A stretch of 64,000 nucleotides of DNA, from NCBI GenBank assembly GCA_022559845.1, contig CM040123.1, positions 314,817,933 to 314,881,932 of the forward strand. The letters run 5' to 3'. Under the pieces are notes generated by a model that made no database searches, was not told where the DNA came from, and saw only the letters and a program-made list of their open reading frames with translations. Both the position numbers and the translations under genes were made by a program. The stretch is from Amorphophallus konjac (lineage: Eukaryota > Streptophyta > Magnoliopsida > Alismatales > Araceae). This document shows positions 24,501 to 36,299 of the stretch, one piece after another; position 1 is the first letter of the stretch, and every line of letters starts with the position of its first letter.

Positions 24501-26804
24501 ATCTGGTGATGTATTCAATTTCATCGTTAGATAGGTTGTACGTGCATGCAAGTTGTCAAATATCATATGGTCTTAAATTGCTTATACTATTGATCATTAG
24601 CCTCTACTTAATCGTGCCAATTCTCTTTGGACCCTGAAATGTCCAATTCTTTACCCAACAGCATCGGACTAATTGGTTATCACTGTATATATAGACGTTG
24701 CTGATCTCTGTCCCCCCCCCCTCCCTCTCTCTCTCCACCGATCGATGTATTTTTATAATAAAATTTCTATAGCATCCACGCACGAATTTGGTTTTCCTGG
24801 TCAAACTAATTAGAACTCGACGTCGGGCAATCTAGCTCCATCATCTTTAATTACGTACAGAGCAAATTTGATATCTTGAATTTTCAAATCATATCTTCTA
24901 CATATCTCTTAAATAGATACATTAATCTACACCCACCTCAAAATACTAGATATATTTCCTCTTCTTAATTTGATGTCTTCTTGATAAAATTGATCAAAAC
25001 AAGGGTAAACAAAAACCGAAGAAAAATAGACTAATTAAGGGAAGAAAGAGGAAAACGTTCTTTGGAGTTATAAGAAAAGAATGAGAGTACTGTTGATAAC
25101 ATTAATGGTATAGCTATCTCCAATAACGTATCATATGTGTATCATATAGCCACTGCATCAATACCCAACATGATCTATGTGCACGACACTCATGCAGCTG
25201 AAGAACAAGAACTGCTTGGATGTGATGCTCTCCGATATCTGCATCAGCACCTCGGCTGCACCTACGTACCTTCCTGCGCACTACTTCGAGACCAAGACCC
25301 CCCAAGGGGGAGTGAGGGAGTTCCATCTGATCGATGGAGGCGTTGCTGCTAACAATCCGGTATTACTTACTCTTTATCTCCACGCAGATAAATGTTCATC
25401 TGAAATCTTTCATAATTATTGGAAGTTTTCTTACGGATAGTCCTCTCCCCTGCAGGCACTCGTGGCGATCAGTGAAGTGACCAAGGAGGTGTTCAGGGGG
25501 AATTCGGATTTCTTCCCCATCAAACCCATGGACTATGGGAGGTTCCTGGTGATCTCCTTGGGCACCGGCGTGCCAAAGCAAGAGCAGAAGTACACTGCGA
25601 AGGCTGCACAGAAGTGGGGATTCCTGGGCTGGTTGCTCAACGATGGCTCGACTCCGCTGATCGATGTGTTCAGCAATGCAAGTGCTGACATGGTGGACAT
25701 CCACATCTCTGTTGTTTTCCGAGCGCTGCACTCCGAAGCAAGCTACTTGAGAATTCAGGTGAATGCAGATAATACGTACATATATATAGCTCCTTTTAAG
25801 ATTAAAAATATATAGCATGATTTCAATTTCGTGAAATGAGTTTTGATGTAGACCCTTAATTCGTTCATGATAGAATGCACATGAGTGCTCCCTCTACTTA
25901 AAATGATGCTGGCAACCAATATATACTCGAGAGTAGTTTCTCTCAACATTCGCCAATCTCACAGTCTCACCTTCATATGGTTTATTCTAAATGGCATGGT
26001 TAATTAGGGGGTCATGTCACTAGTTTAATTAGGATGTAGATCTTACGCAGCATATATATGCCATGCTAGAAGGGTTGGTACGCAATTGGAATCATCAAGC
26101 TATTAGACTCAGTTCCAACTGACAAGGAAATTCATGCAAAATTTTTTGAATATGTTGGTATGTATGTGTATATGCATATACATATTTATATATATGTGAA
26201 TATTAAATCTTCAATTCTCTCTCTTCCGGATTTCTTCTTCTTTTCCTTTCCGTGAATTTCAAATAACTGTTCTCTCATCCAGCGTGAAAGTGACAGTATG
26301 CATGACTCCTATAAAAACAGGATGATACGCTTAGTGGGACAGCTGCGTCTGTTGACATCTCCACTAAAGAGAACTTGAACAACCTTGTGAAGATTGGACA
26401 GGATCTACTTGAGAAACCAGTCTCAAGGGTGAATCTAGAAACTGGTTTGTCTGAACCAGCAGGAGACGAGAAGAACAAAGAAGCACTCAAAAGGTGATTA
26501 TTACTGCTCACAAATTAAATCGTGTCCTCTGAAATATCGATGTGCGACTAATTCCGAATTCCTATCTACATTCATCATGATTGTCACCAAAGTCGATCGG
26601 TGATCATTTATCAATCCCTTTTAATTACCCAGTACGTATATGGCATGATCAATCATACAAATAGCTAGGTTCCTATATTTACACTACAAGGCATGCATGA
26701 AGTTCTGAATTTTGTTGCCTTGCAGGTTCGCAAAAATGCTTTCAGATGAGAAACGACTTCGAGACAGCAGATCGCCAAACACAAAGGGAACTATCAAGAT
26801 ATGA
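21597..26804 (+). CDS. patatin-like phospholipase / lipid acyl hydrolase, 7 exons, 408 aa
   Basis: Exons: 21597-21734, 22816-22997, 23460-23649, 25198-25359, 25456-25758, 26321-26493 and 26726-26804. Every intron has GT and AG ends, and the frame stays open to TGA at 26802-26804. Residues 25-31 are the oxyanion-hole motif DGGGIRG, 64-68 GTSTG with nucleophile Ser66, and 216-218 DGG with the dyad Asp216; APTYLP is at 191-196. The patatin family hydrolyses acyl chains from glycerolipids, acting in defence, membrane turnover and jasmonate-type signalling. There is no signal peptide, so a cytosolic or membrane-peripheral protein is likely. Length (about 400 aa) fits the plant PLP2-type class. An in-frame upstream Met at 21489 was rejected because the family begins near MDAGLQ and the TATA box sits just before it. 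All key residues are present and no break is seen. Intron 3 is the longest, 1548 bp. Confidence 0.93.
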
Positions 26805-26898
26805 TATAACCGTTCATGAAGTGTGTATTAATTTAAGTGTTATATTTTCTTGTCTTTCAAATGTTGGCTGACACTCACTTAATAAGCAGATCTCAATG

Positions 26899-26904
26899 AA
26901 TAAA
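26899..26904 (+). terminator. poly(A) signal of the patatin-like gene
   Basis: AATAAA lies 95 bp after the stop codon, a usual distance for a plant gene. Confidence 0.5.
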
Positions 26905-26975
26905 CTCGTATCATGTTTTACGAGTCTCCTTTTCGATCTATACCAAGGAATCCATATTCTTGATCGTACAGCAAG

Positions 26976-27012
<37 letters not shown>

Positions 27013-27524
27013 GCTGCACTGTGCAAGAATTCAAGTTGCGCCTGGTTGTGATGCCACAGCTATATATATACATCAACGCTATATATATTAATCTCTACTA
27101 GAACCATTATAACACTAACTAATCATTCCAGGGACTTAATAAGATTAAAGCGATGGTTCGTTTCTACTTTATGATCACTGGGGAGCTCCGAATGATTACT
27201 GCAACTGTATAAAGGGAGAAAGATTGTTGCTACCTTTCGGTTGCACTTCCAAATGTGCAAAACAAATTGTTCTTTCGCATGCCTCTGTATTTTTCAATTT
27301 GCCAAGCACTTTTCTGGTTCAAACATTGTTTAACGTCATTATGCGTGTTATAACTTTTTCTCGATGGTTTTCTATTGCTGAAAATAATAAAATAACAACA
27401 ATCAATTCGAAAGAAATAAGTTTAAGAGCGGTCTATTAGGTCGAGCCATATAGTCGCTAGAATTAAGAGTTCTATTATCATCCGACGTGCGGATCTCGCG
27501 GCAAAGATCTCCTAGAGAAACGAT
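26905..27524. other. 3' flank of the patatin-like gene, with (TA)n near 26978-27010
   Basis: AT-rich DNA with a TA microsatellite of about 16 units and a second short TA run at 27059-27090. No coding sequence is supported; the frame at 27224-27439 has no recognisable motif. Confidence 0.5.
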
Positions 27525-28540
27525 TGTTGGGTTGAAGAAAGTTGGGAGCATATTTAAGAAAGGGAAACTCAAAGGTTTTCTAAAGGGTGCTACTTCAAGT
27601 GTTGTGTTTTGAATGGAGACTTTAATCCTGTATTGAAAAACACAAAGATATAAGGGGACCTTATAGTTCCTAGGGCCTCCTAGACTATATCTAATAGACA
27701 ATAGTGGAGGTAAGCTAGGACATATCACACGCACGCACGCGTTGGGCCCGGCGGGGTTGGGCGGGCACGCGTGTGTGAGATGCGGGTCCAGTCGGCTTGC
27801 CCTGGCACCTTTTTGGATTTCTTTTTACTGTTTTACCCTTTCTTGGAGAGAGAGAATGGTCTCCGAACTAACAGTTCTGAGGCGAACCGTCGTGGGCGTG
27901 GGCATAAAAGGGGTGATTAGCATTACCCTAATTACGGGTTATCATGTCTGTGCCGTTTTACTCCCCCCAGGAATCGCACGCGTTCGGTCTCTCTCTCTCA
28001 TCTCCCTCTGCTGCGGCCGCCGCTCGCCGTCCCTCGCACACCGCCGCCTCTCTCTTGCCGCTTACTGTACGTCGTCCACTCCGTCACTGTGGGCGCAAGC
28101 AGACGCCGTCCTCCACGGTTGTTTTAGCGGCTCTCCTTCATCGGTGTTCGGTGCATGCTCTTCGACCTTTGCAATCTTTCTATGAGAAGGGATCTAGGTT
28201 TCACACATAGCATTTTTACGAGATTCTTTAGAGTGCACTTTAGATCTCGTGTTAGTAGTCGTATCCTGAGGGAAGATCGCCATTCCCGTCGCACCGTTCT
28301 AGTGGGGGAGATATCTTCTCTAAGTGGAGTCTCTTTGAGGCGCTTCTACTTCGTCTTGTTTGTTTCATATTAATTATTTTATTATCATGCTTTACTCTGT
28401 AATCATGCTTATGAATATTATTTCATGGTCATCCTTGATTGAATCAATTCTGTATGTACTTGTGCTATGGTTTGCCATGTATATGTTAATGTCCGATTGT
28501 TGCCATGATGTTGCCCTGCTACACTGTTTATTTCCAACAG
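27525..28540 (+). mobile_element. putative 5' LTR and leader of copia element F
   Basis: A possible start TGTTGG at 27525 and end CCAACA at 28540 bracket a TATA-like GGCATAAAAGGGG near 27900 and a pyrimidine-rich leader. The Gag start follows at 28561. I see no standard TGGTATCAGAGC primer site here, so the boundaries are tentative. Confidence 0.35.
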
Positions 28541-28560
28541 TCTTAGAGAAGATATCATTC

Positions 28561-30393
28561 ATGACATCGTCATCTTCAATGAGCTTTGGAACCCGAGTAG
28601 ACATGTCTGGGATGCCCGCGAAGTTTTCCGGACAACACTTTAAGCGTTGGCAGCAACACATGAAGATGTGGTTCACTATGGTTGGCCTAATCTCATTGAT
28701 AGAATTGGACCCCCTTATATTGAGTGAAAATGACCCTGAGAGTGCTAAGAGGGTTGAAGAATGGAATACTAAAGACAGACTGGGACATGTATGTATTTTA
28801 ACTGCATTGTCCGATGTCCTGTTTGATGTCTATAGTACTTCCACCTTTAACACCACTAAAGCACTGTGGAATAAACTTAATCGAAAGTACAATACCGAGG
28901 ACCAAGATGTAGAAAAGTACTCCGTTGGCAAGTTCCTTAAATTTCAGATGGTCGAGAACAGATCTATAGGGGAGCAGGCACATGAGCTTTTACTTATGTT
29001 CCATGGCTTTGCTGAGACAGATATGCAAATGCCTGAGATGCTTCAAGTTATGTGTATTATAGATAAGTTGTCTAGATCCTGGGAGGATTTTGGCATGGGC
29101 CTCAAACATCGTAAAGGGGCCATCTCTCTTGATGACTTGATGAGAGCTATAGCCATTGAAGAGGAACATGGGAAGGAAAAGCCCAATATGCCTGTGGATG
29201 CAAGTGCAAACCTAGTAATGAAGCAGAAGGGTAAAGATTCAAAAGGCAAGGCCAAGGTTGATTCCACTTTATAGATGAAACCTAAGGGAAAGATAAAGAA
29301 GAAGAAGGTACTAGGACAGTGTTGGACGTGTGGTGATAAGGGTCACATGCACAATGATTGTCCCAAAAGGAAAGAAAAATCGTTGAACAAGACCCAACTG
29401 ACCCATGAAATCCCAGCATAGGTCGATGTAGTGACCGGGGGATCTTCTTCTGGTGTGGAGTATGTTTCTCTTAACCCTCAGTTGTTTGCTATTTATGAAC
29501 CAAATGAATGGTTGGTGGACACTGGAGCCAATGTGCATTTATGTGCTGACAGGGCTAACTTTGTGTCTTATCAGGAAATCCATGATTGTTCCGTGACAAT
29601 GGGAAATAGAAGTACAGCTAGGGTGTTAGGAGTTGGACGTGTGAACCTGAAGTTCTCTTCAAGGCGTGTTCTTACTCTTTCCTTAGTATACCATGTCCCT
29701 AGTGTCAAGAGGAATATTTTATCTGATTCTGTTTTAGTAAGAGAGGGCTATGAACTCAATTTTAAATGTAATAAAGTTGTGATACTTCACTTGAAAAATT
29801 TTATTGCTAAAGGTTATCTTTCCGATGGTTTGTTTAAAATCTTTGTGGATCATGTAGTGAACAGAAATGTGAATGATAATGCTGCAATTTCTACTTCTGT
29901 TCATGTTGCTTATAATGTTTTAGATTCATCTGATTTATGGCATGGACGTCTAGGACATCTTAATTTCAATGCTTTGAAACGTATGATGAACCTGAAATTG
30001 ATTCCTGAACATACTATTGATAAAACCAAGAAATGTGATATCTATGTACAAGCTAAACAACCCAGAAAACCTTTTCATTCTGTGGTTAGAGATTTAGAGA
30101 TCCTGGATCTGGTGCATTCAGATATCTGTGAATTCAATGATGTGTTAACAAGGGATCAGAAAAAATATTTCATTACTTTTATAGATGACTGTAGTAGATA
30201 CTGTTATGTGTTTTTGCTTAGGTCTAAGGATGAGACTTTACAAAAGTTTATCATCTTTAAAAAGGAAGCAGAAATACAATCTGGCCGAGTTCTTAAAGGG
30301 TTGAGGTCTGATAGAGGAGGAGAGTATACTTCGAGTTTGTTTGTGGAATATTGCCAAGATCATGACATTATTCATGAAATAACTGTCCCATAC
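28561..30393 (+). pseudogene. Ty1/copia Gag-protease-integrase, cut inside integrase by element B
   Basis: One frame runs from ATG 28561 to 30393 with two stops, TAG at 29272-29274 and TAG at 29419-29421. In order it has a copia-type Gag (FSGQHFKRWQQHM), a CCHC zinc knuckle CWTCGDKGHMHNDC, aspartic protease WLVDTGANVHLC, the pre-integrase segment DLWHGRLGHLN, and the integrase core with D (LVHSDICEF) and D (LRSDRGGEY). Coding stops at VPYY, just before the catalytic Glu region, where the LTR of element B begins. The last 18 codons of the open frame (to 30447) come from that LTR. Integrase C-terminus, RT and RNaseH are not in the window; they should lie right of element B. Confidence 0.9.
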
Positions 30394-32149
30394 TATAACG
30401 ACCCAAGATCCGGATACCGGGAAGGCCCGATACCATTCGAATCCTGACCCGCCGCCCACGAGCCGGGAGGGCTCGGAAGGGCTAAAAAGAGTGTGGAGGC
30501 GTAAAGAAATAGGAAATAAAGCAGGATAATTCAACAAATAACAGAAACAAAGAAACAACTACAACAACAACAGAGTCCAGTCCAACAGAAAGTACAGTCT
30601 AAAGCAGTAAAAATGTACCACGTGTCGAGTGAACACTCGACCCGGCGAGCTAGCAACTGAGAACCTCAGAACAGCACCCTCGAACCTCGAGGAAGAACCG
30701 CCACACCTGAAAAGCAGGGATGAGTCTCCAAAATAGAGACTCAGCAGGGATCCCGCAGAACCCCAACTGGAAACAACGGCGGTAGCGGAAAGGAAAGCTA
30801 CAACGACAGCAGGAACAACGAACCGGTGGCCAGTCAAAACTCGGCACTACAGCTACTCCTACTGTACCAAAAAACACACCCCGATCTCACGGTCGAGGCT
30901 ACCGAACCACACTAGTACCACTTACCGAAGTAAAAATCCACGGCAACCACGCCGTAGAGGCCTGTCTCCCAGGACACGGCCAACCTGAACACGTTGTCCA
31001 AGGTGTAACCCCGACCACCCGATCGCGGACATCGCACCAACAAGACGCAACCTCGATAAAACTACTAGCACCAGTCTCACGGCACGAAAATTGACACACG
31101 CGTCACGGTGAAACGACCTGGACTCAACGGTCAACACGACCAAAAACCCGAAGGTCGAAGTCACAGAGACTGACAGTCTGTCACTCCCAACTCGACAGGA
31201 GTACCTCCCACTAGAAGCAAGACCGGATGCGTCCACATACGTCTTAGTCCGCGCCTCAGGTGTCTCCCACTGGCCCAGCGAGAACTGAGACATCGTACAA
31301 GTAACCATAAAGCAAGTGACTAGCTGGGATCACGCCCGTCAGCGTGGGTCCAACCGCCCCCAACCACGTGTGCACACACAGACCATGCGTCCCAAGTCTG
31401 GCCTCTAACTGGTTTTCCCCTCAGCCGGACTCTGGCTGCAAGACGTGGGGCCCGACGGAAACCAGTCTAAAAACCATCCTCAAGGTAGCCTCTCCACCAC
31501 TCCCTGGTGGGATCACTAAACATGTAAACAGGCTATGACTAGTGGAGGGTCACTGAAGGAGTAGACTCTCAAGTCAAAGAAAAATAACGTCCAAATCCGA
31601 TGAAGTACGGGAACCATCCCACGTACCAGCAACGTCGCACGGTGACCACGGTCGGAGAAGAAACGTGATTCACAGTCCACGGCCACGCACCCGGCCACGC
31701 AGAAACGCAAAAGTATGGTTCCCAAGGTAGCTCACAGGCCGCCAAACCGAATCCCACTCTCAGGGAAAAGTGGAAACCCTCCAACCCCAGGCTGGGCAAC
31801 TGGACTCGTAATCCAAGGCCTTACTCATGGCCCACTCGGAAACCTTTTTTCGGAGAAACACACGGCGTGCGGGGAACCCTCGCGGCACTCGGACCGACGC
31901 ACGGTGACTCGGTCAAGCGTAACACAAAAGCCCGGAACACGAGGAGTCACCCGGACTCTCAAACCCATAGGCACGCTAAACGAGGTAGCACGGTCCTCCC
32001 GACACCCTCAAACCACGGACACAAAAACCCTCGGGGTGCTTGGGACATTCACGAGACCGTAGGTCGATCACTGGGTCCCAACCGGGTTGACCAGGGACCT
32101 ACACCATGCGAACCGATCGCGACAAGCATGAAGAACCACTTCGGCATAA

Positions 32150-32715
32150 CACAGTGCCTGGCGGTCTATCTTTGGGCCGTCACAGCTGTAACGGTTCAAA
32201 GTTAGGCCGTCACAGCACTGTAACGGTCCAATACAGGAGCGTTACACGAAACAGGCAACACTGGCTATGGCGCACCCACCCTGGGGCGTCACAGCCTCTA
32301 ACGGACCAAGCCTGGTGCGTTAGAAGACAGACCAAAATAGGTTGTGACGCACACCCCTCGGGGTGTCACAACCCCTAACAGACCTATCCAGGTGGGTTAG
32401 AAGAAGGGATATGTCAAATCTGACGCACCCAAGCAAGGGCGTCACAGAGATCTGACGGACCAAGCCTGGTGCGTCAGAGTCTCGTGACACCAACGGTCAG
32501 AAACCACGAACACGGGTGTAACGGTCAAACCCAGGCGCGTCACACCCTCTGGCTGTTTATCATAAAACCGTCAGAGCGACCGACGCTCTGCCCAGGCTAC
32601 AGGACCCTGTGACGCACCCTCCTTGGGGCGTCACGGCATGTAACGCACCCACCCTGGGGCGTCACAGACTGTGACGGTCACTGGAAGGACCATCACACCG
32701 TCCCGAGAACGGGAC
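32150..32715 (-). repeat. hairpin array in the LTR of element B
   Basis: About a dozen short inverted repeats follow each other, with stems such as GTGACGC/GCGTCAC, CTAACG/CGTTAG and TCTGACG/CGTCAGA around centres like CACCC and GGGG. Most carry TGACG or its complement. The array is downstream of the minus-strand TATA box near 33250, so it would be in the transcribed leader. Confidence 0.7.
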
Positions 32716-33243
32716 GGCGGGAAATGACCCAAAAATCATCCCACGCCCCCATACCTCCACGGGAGAGGTGGAAAACAGGGGGGAAGCCCCCAAATAGCCC
32801 CTAGCATGCATCTACGGTCTCGGATCGCCCAAAAACGCGATGAAACGGTAGATCGGCCCACAAGCCCTAAAACATGGATTTTCCCAAAAATCCCCGATTA
32901 CGCCCGCTCGGCTCACTGCGGCCTACAAAACTTGCAGGAGAGGAAGCGTACGAGCTGGGAGTCCATCTCCCTACCTCCACCAAAGAAACAATGCGCCGTG
33001 GACGCCGATCCATGAAGAAATCGCCGCGAAACCCTTGACGGCTCACGGACGCGCCCCCGAGCATCGCCACGCCTCCACCGCCTCGATCCTCGCCGGTCCT
33101 CGCCCACGTCCTCGCCCACGCCGCCTCCACCTCGCCCCCGCCTCGCTCCGTCGGCCGCCGGAGAAGAGAGGGGAGAAAGAGAGCGTGAGGGAAGAGAGAG
33201 GGAGAGAGGGTGAGAAATGAGAGGGGAGAGAGAGAAAGGGTTA

Positions 33244-33253
33244 ATATATATAG
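33244..33253 (-). promoter_or_regulatory. TATA box of element B LTR
   Basis: On the minus strand CTATATATATTAACCC precedes a long CT-rich stretch, a common form of LTR start region. It lies about 230 bp inside the LTR. Confidence 0.45.
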
Positions 33254-33478
33254 AAAAATCCAAAAATTCCATAAATTCATAAAATTATGAAAAATTACCT
33301 CCGCGATCCTCGGGAGGAGCACAATGCGCCGGTACAGTCCCAGAGTCGGAGAACGCCATGGTTTGCCCTGCACAGAGTTCCGAAGGTGCATCAGTGAAAA
33401 ATACGTGTAAAACATAAAATACACTCCGAGACCCATAAAATGATCCAAAAAATATCCAAAAAAATCTGGGGCATTACA

Positions 33479-33491
33479 GCCCTCCCTCCTT
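33479..33491 (-). other. polypurine tract of element B
   Basis: The minus strand reads AAGGAGGGAGGGC directly before the LTR start TGTAATGCCCC. This is the expected plus-strand primer position. Confidence 0.7.
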
Positions 33492-34618
33492 AAAGGAATT
33501 TCATCCTCGAAATTCGGGACTAGCACCAAGACACAGGGGAAGAACACTGAACCAACTGACAACGCCGTCAGAGCCCCGGCATAGAAAACCTCGATTCGCA
33601 TGAGAAGCTCCGGACCTGAGGGACACAGCCAGACTTGCAATCACAAATAACACCTCGCTCCACGCGCCGTGCACACCAACCATCAGAGCAGTTACACCAA
33701 CAACGCAGCCCGGCGTCACCTCAGTCACAATGAAAGCCACTCATGGCACCGCTGCCACCAACTCGCTCACCGAGGAGACACAGCCCCCGACATGAGCAAC
33801 TGCTACTGATTCATCCAATGGTCAGCAGACAAAAAACACATCAGCTTCATAACCAGCTGACAGGTTGCACACCCTTCTAGAGGGAACAACCAATACAGGG
33901 CCTACACCAGCTCACGCAGCTATCTCAACAGACCGCAACCTGAACATCGGCTCAACACCAAGAAGCACCCCACACCTGGTAAGCTGAAAGCCAGACATAC
34001 CACTGTGCCAACTCTGCTAGAGCCCAGAAGATAAACTTTGATAGAGCCCAGATCCAATCGGGGAAAGCACATCACAGAAACGACCACCAAAGGTCTCACT
34101 TACACACGGCTCTCACCGTTCACGATGCACAACCAACAGCATCTTCTATCTATGAAAAGACCATCCATTGGTCGCCAGATACACGTCAATGGGAAACCTC
34201 CACCGGCCGAACGGGCACGATCCAACCCACAGCAGGTCATCTGCTGACTCACACACAGATAAATTACCACATCTCAAGCTGCACTCCTCTCGGACACCGC
34301 AACCGAACTCGATCATCGAACCAAATTGACCCTCTCGGAGGCACGATGAAACCAAATGACAAGATCCTGGCATCTTCAGTCATCACCTCACTTGACTCAG
34401 ACATATAGGGGAACCATCCCATGCTGGTCACCAAACCAGGGATAACCATTGTGACACCAACGTCTCATCAAGAACCACCAATCTGACGCCAATCTCACTA
34501 AAAGGCCTCCACCCACAGGCGTCACTCTTCCGTCTTGTCTCATCACATCCCTCAACTTAATTAATTCAAATGGACACCTGCCAATCCCGATTCCGCCCTT
34601 ATCACAGAGCCACGGGAC
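33492..34618 (-). mobile_element. left part of the element B interior, no recognisable coding
   Basis: Close to the polypurine tract a short piece resembles the end of chromovirus polyproteins (NFEDEIPL on the minus strand), but no RT, RNaseH or integrase is present. The sequence is C/A-rich on the + strand. With 45381-47157 it makes an interior of only about 2.9 kb, so element B is a non-autonomous or heavily deleted form. ACCAC at 34619-34623 is the left target duplication of element C. Confidence 0.6.
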
Positions 34619-34623
34619 ACCAC

Positions 34624-36299
34624 TGTAGATCCCTAAAGAAATCCACTTAAACAATAAATAAAAAGCATGTGAAGAAAAAGTATGCACGAGGTGCAAAATA
34701 GGAGATGTGATCGCCAGAGACGCGAGGCCTCAAAGAATATAATCAATAATAATATGAAGGAGGGATCGCGAAAAATACCTTGAAAGCGCTGGTGATGTGA
34801 ATGCTCCTTTCTCTTCCAATCGGCCGGCCGATGAAGAGAGTTCTTCCTATTGATTACCCCTTGCAAAATCAACAAACACCAAAAGATTGATTGGATTAGA
34901 AATATGGTGAGTGCAGCATCAAATTCTTAATAAAATATGAGCATGAAAGTATGTGCAAGAACACACCTTAAGGGTGGTTGCCCTTAAACCCCTATGCAAA
35001 AGGGTAGGAATATATATGATGAATGTATGCAAAATATGTAGAAACAAGTGCAAGTGTTGCACTAAAGGGATTCTCAACGTGGTTGAGTAAAAGAATTGGG
35101 CAGTGAATAAACGTATATGCATGCGTATGTGAACTAAGCAACAAAATAAAAGAGAATAGAAGGGAGATAGAGAAAATCTGCTTGTTGGCTTCTTGGCTTT
35201 GATACTCGATGGGGAGAAGACTCCAGAGAAGATGGCAGCAGTGAACGCACATGAACTTCACCTTCCAGCCAGGAAGCAGCAACAGCAGCACCTACGTGGA
35301 AATTCAGAAGAAAAAGAAGAAGAAGAAGAAGAAGAAGAAGAAGAAGAAGAAGATCCGGAAGCCTCGGAAGAAAAAGAAAAAGGGGGGGGGGGAACCGAGC
35401 TGCAGCAGCTCTATAAATTGGGAAGAAAATGAAGATTAGAAAGGATAAGAACGGCAAGAGTCCAATATGGGAAAGATAAGAACAGGCAAGGGTGACCAAA
35501 CGAAGCAGGGACTCTCTGGGAAAGGGCTGTGTTCGTTTAGAACACAAAGGGAAAACACGACCTGGACAAGGGCGTCAATTCAAGAATTGACGACCTACCA
35601 GAGGGCTTTATTTAAAAACACGCCTAAGACCAAGGCGTTAATTCCTTTACTTGTGAAAGACGTCTGAATGTGAGGCGTTAATTAAAAATATTCAAAAAGG
35701 GCTATTTTTTATTTCTTAATATTATTTTCTATTTTTTAGGTGGAGGTGCATTACACTGCGCTGATTCTAACGACTATTTTTGTGTATTTTTCTGACACCC
35801 GGAAGGACACCAAATCACCTCTCAAAGGGGGTTAAAAATAATATTAAAATATTCAATTTGAAAGTGACGCCCTCACAGATGTCGTGATTTCCAATTTTTT
35901 ATTGTTTTATTTTATTAAAAATCAAAATAACGTCTCTTGTTAAGTCGTTAATTCATAAAAAAATCCGAAAAAGTCTCAGAAAAATCCAGAAAAATAGGAA
36001 AATGAGAGGAATTGACGCCTAATAGAAGTGGCGTCAATTTTTAAGAAACGCCCAAGCTAAGCCGCTATTTAAAAGACGCCCCACGTCAAGTCGTTAATTC
36101 TGGAAAATTCATAAAAATAGAGAAAAATACCCAAAAAATCCAAAAAAATAGGAAAAAAATAAGAAAAGGGAGGAAAAATAGAGAAATCCAAAAAAAGTGA
36201 GAAAAACCACTCAAACAAAGTTAATTTGAGGGTCAAATTGGGGTATTACAAGGTAATATGAGATGTACTCACAGTAACGTCAATATTGGCGTGTCTACA
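34624..36299 (-). mobile_element. 3' LTR of element C
   Basis: The LTR runs from TGTAGATCCC to GTGTCTACA with 6-bp terminal inverted repeats TGTAGA/TCTACA, and is 1676 bp long. It is nearly the same as 43690-45375; by eye I count roughly 40-50 substitutions, about 2-3 %, mostly transitions. A (GAA)n run near 35310-35350 and a G-run near 35382 differ in length between the copies. Open frames here, such as 35134-35547, are low-complexity artefacts. Confidence 0.95.
35560..36160 (-). repeat. hairpin units in the element C LTR
   Basis: Inverted repeats such as GACGCC/GGCGTC, ACGCC/GGCGT and GACG/CGTC, most followed by TAATT or CAATT, are spaced by 25-60 bp of AT-rich sequence. The same set is present in the other LTR at about 44640-45240. 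Confidence 0.65.

Larger units (their letters stand above)
30394..33478 (-). mobile_element. 3' LTR of element B (chromovirus-type)
   Basis: On the + strand the LTR runs from TATAACGACCC to GGCATTACA, about 3085 bp. The first base pair of the usual TGTAACG is altered by one G-to-A change. The polypurine tract adjoins the right end at 33479, and the primer binding site lies next to the other LTR at 47158-47175, so the element reads on the minus strand. The first 600 bp match the right LTR (47178-47336 and 57410-57890). It was inserted into the integrase frame of copia element F. The 257-codon open frame 32867-33640 crosses the LTR end and is not a gene. Confidence 0.85.

Noticed and set aside
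27525..28540. Host gene 5' region with GC-rich leader
   Set aside because: It is directly followed by a copia Gag frame and has TGTTGG/CCAACA ends; an LTR explains it better, though the missing primer site keeps the call tentative.
32867..33640. 257-codon minus-strand protein
   Set aside because: It spans the LTR end, TATA box and leader of element B and has no recognisable domain.
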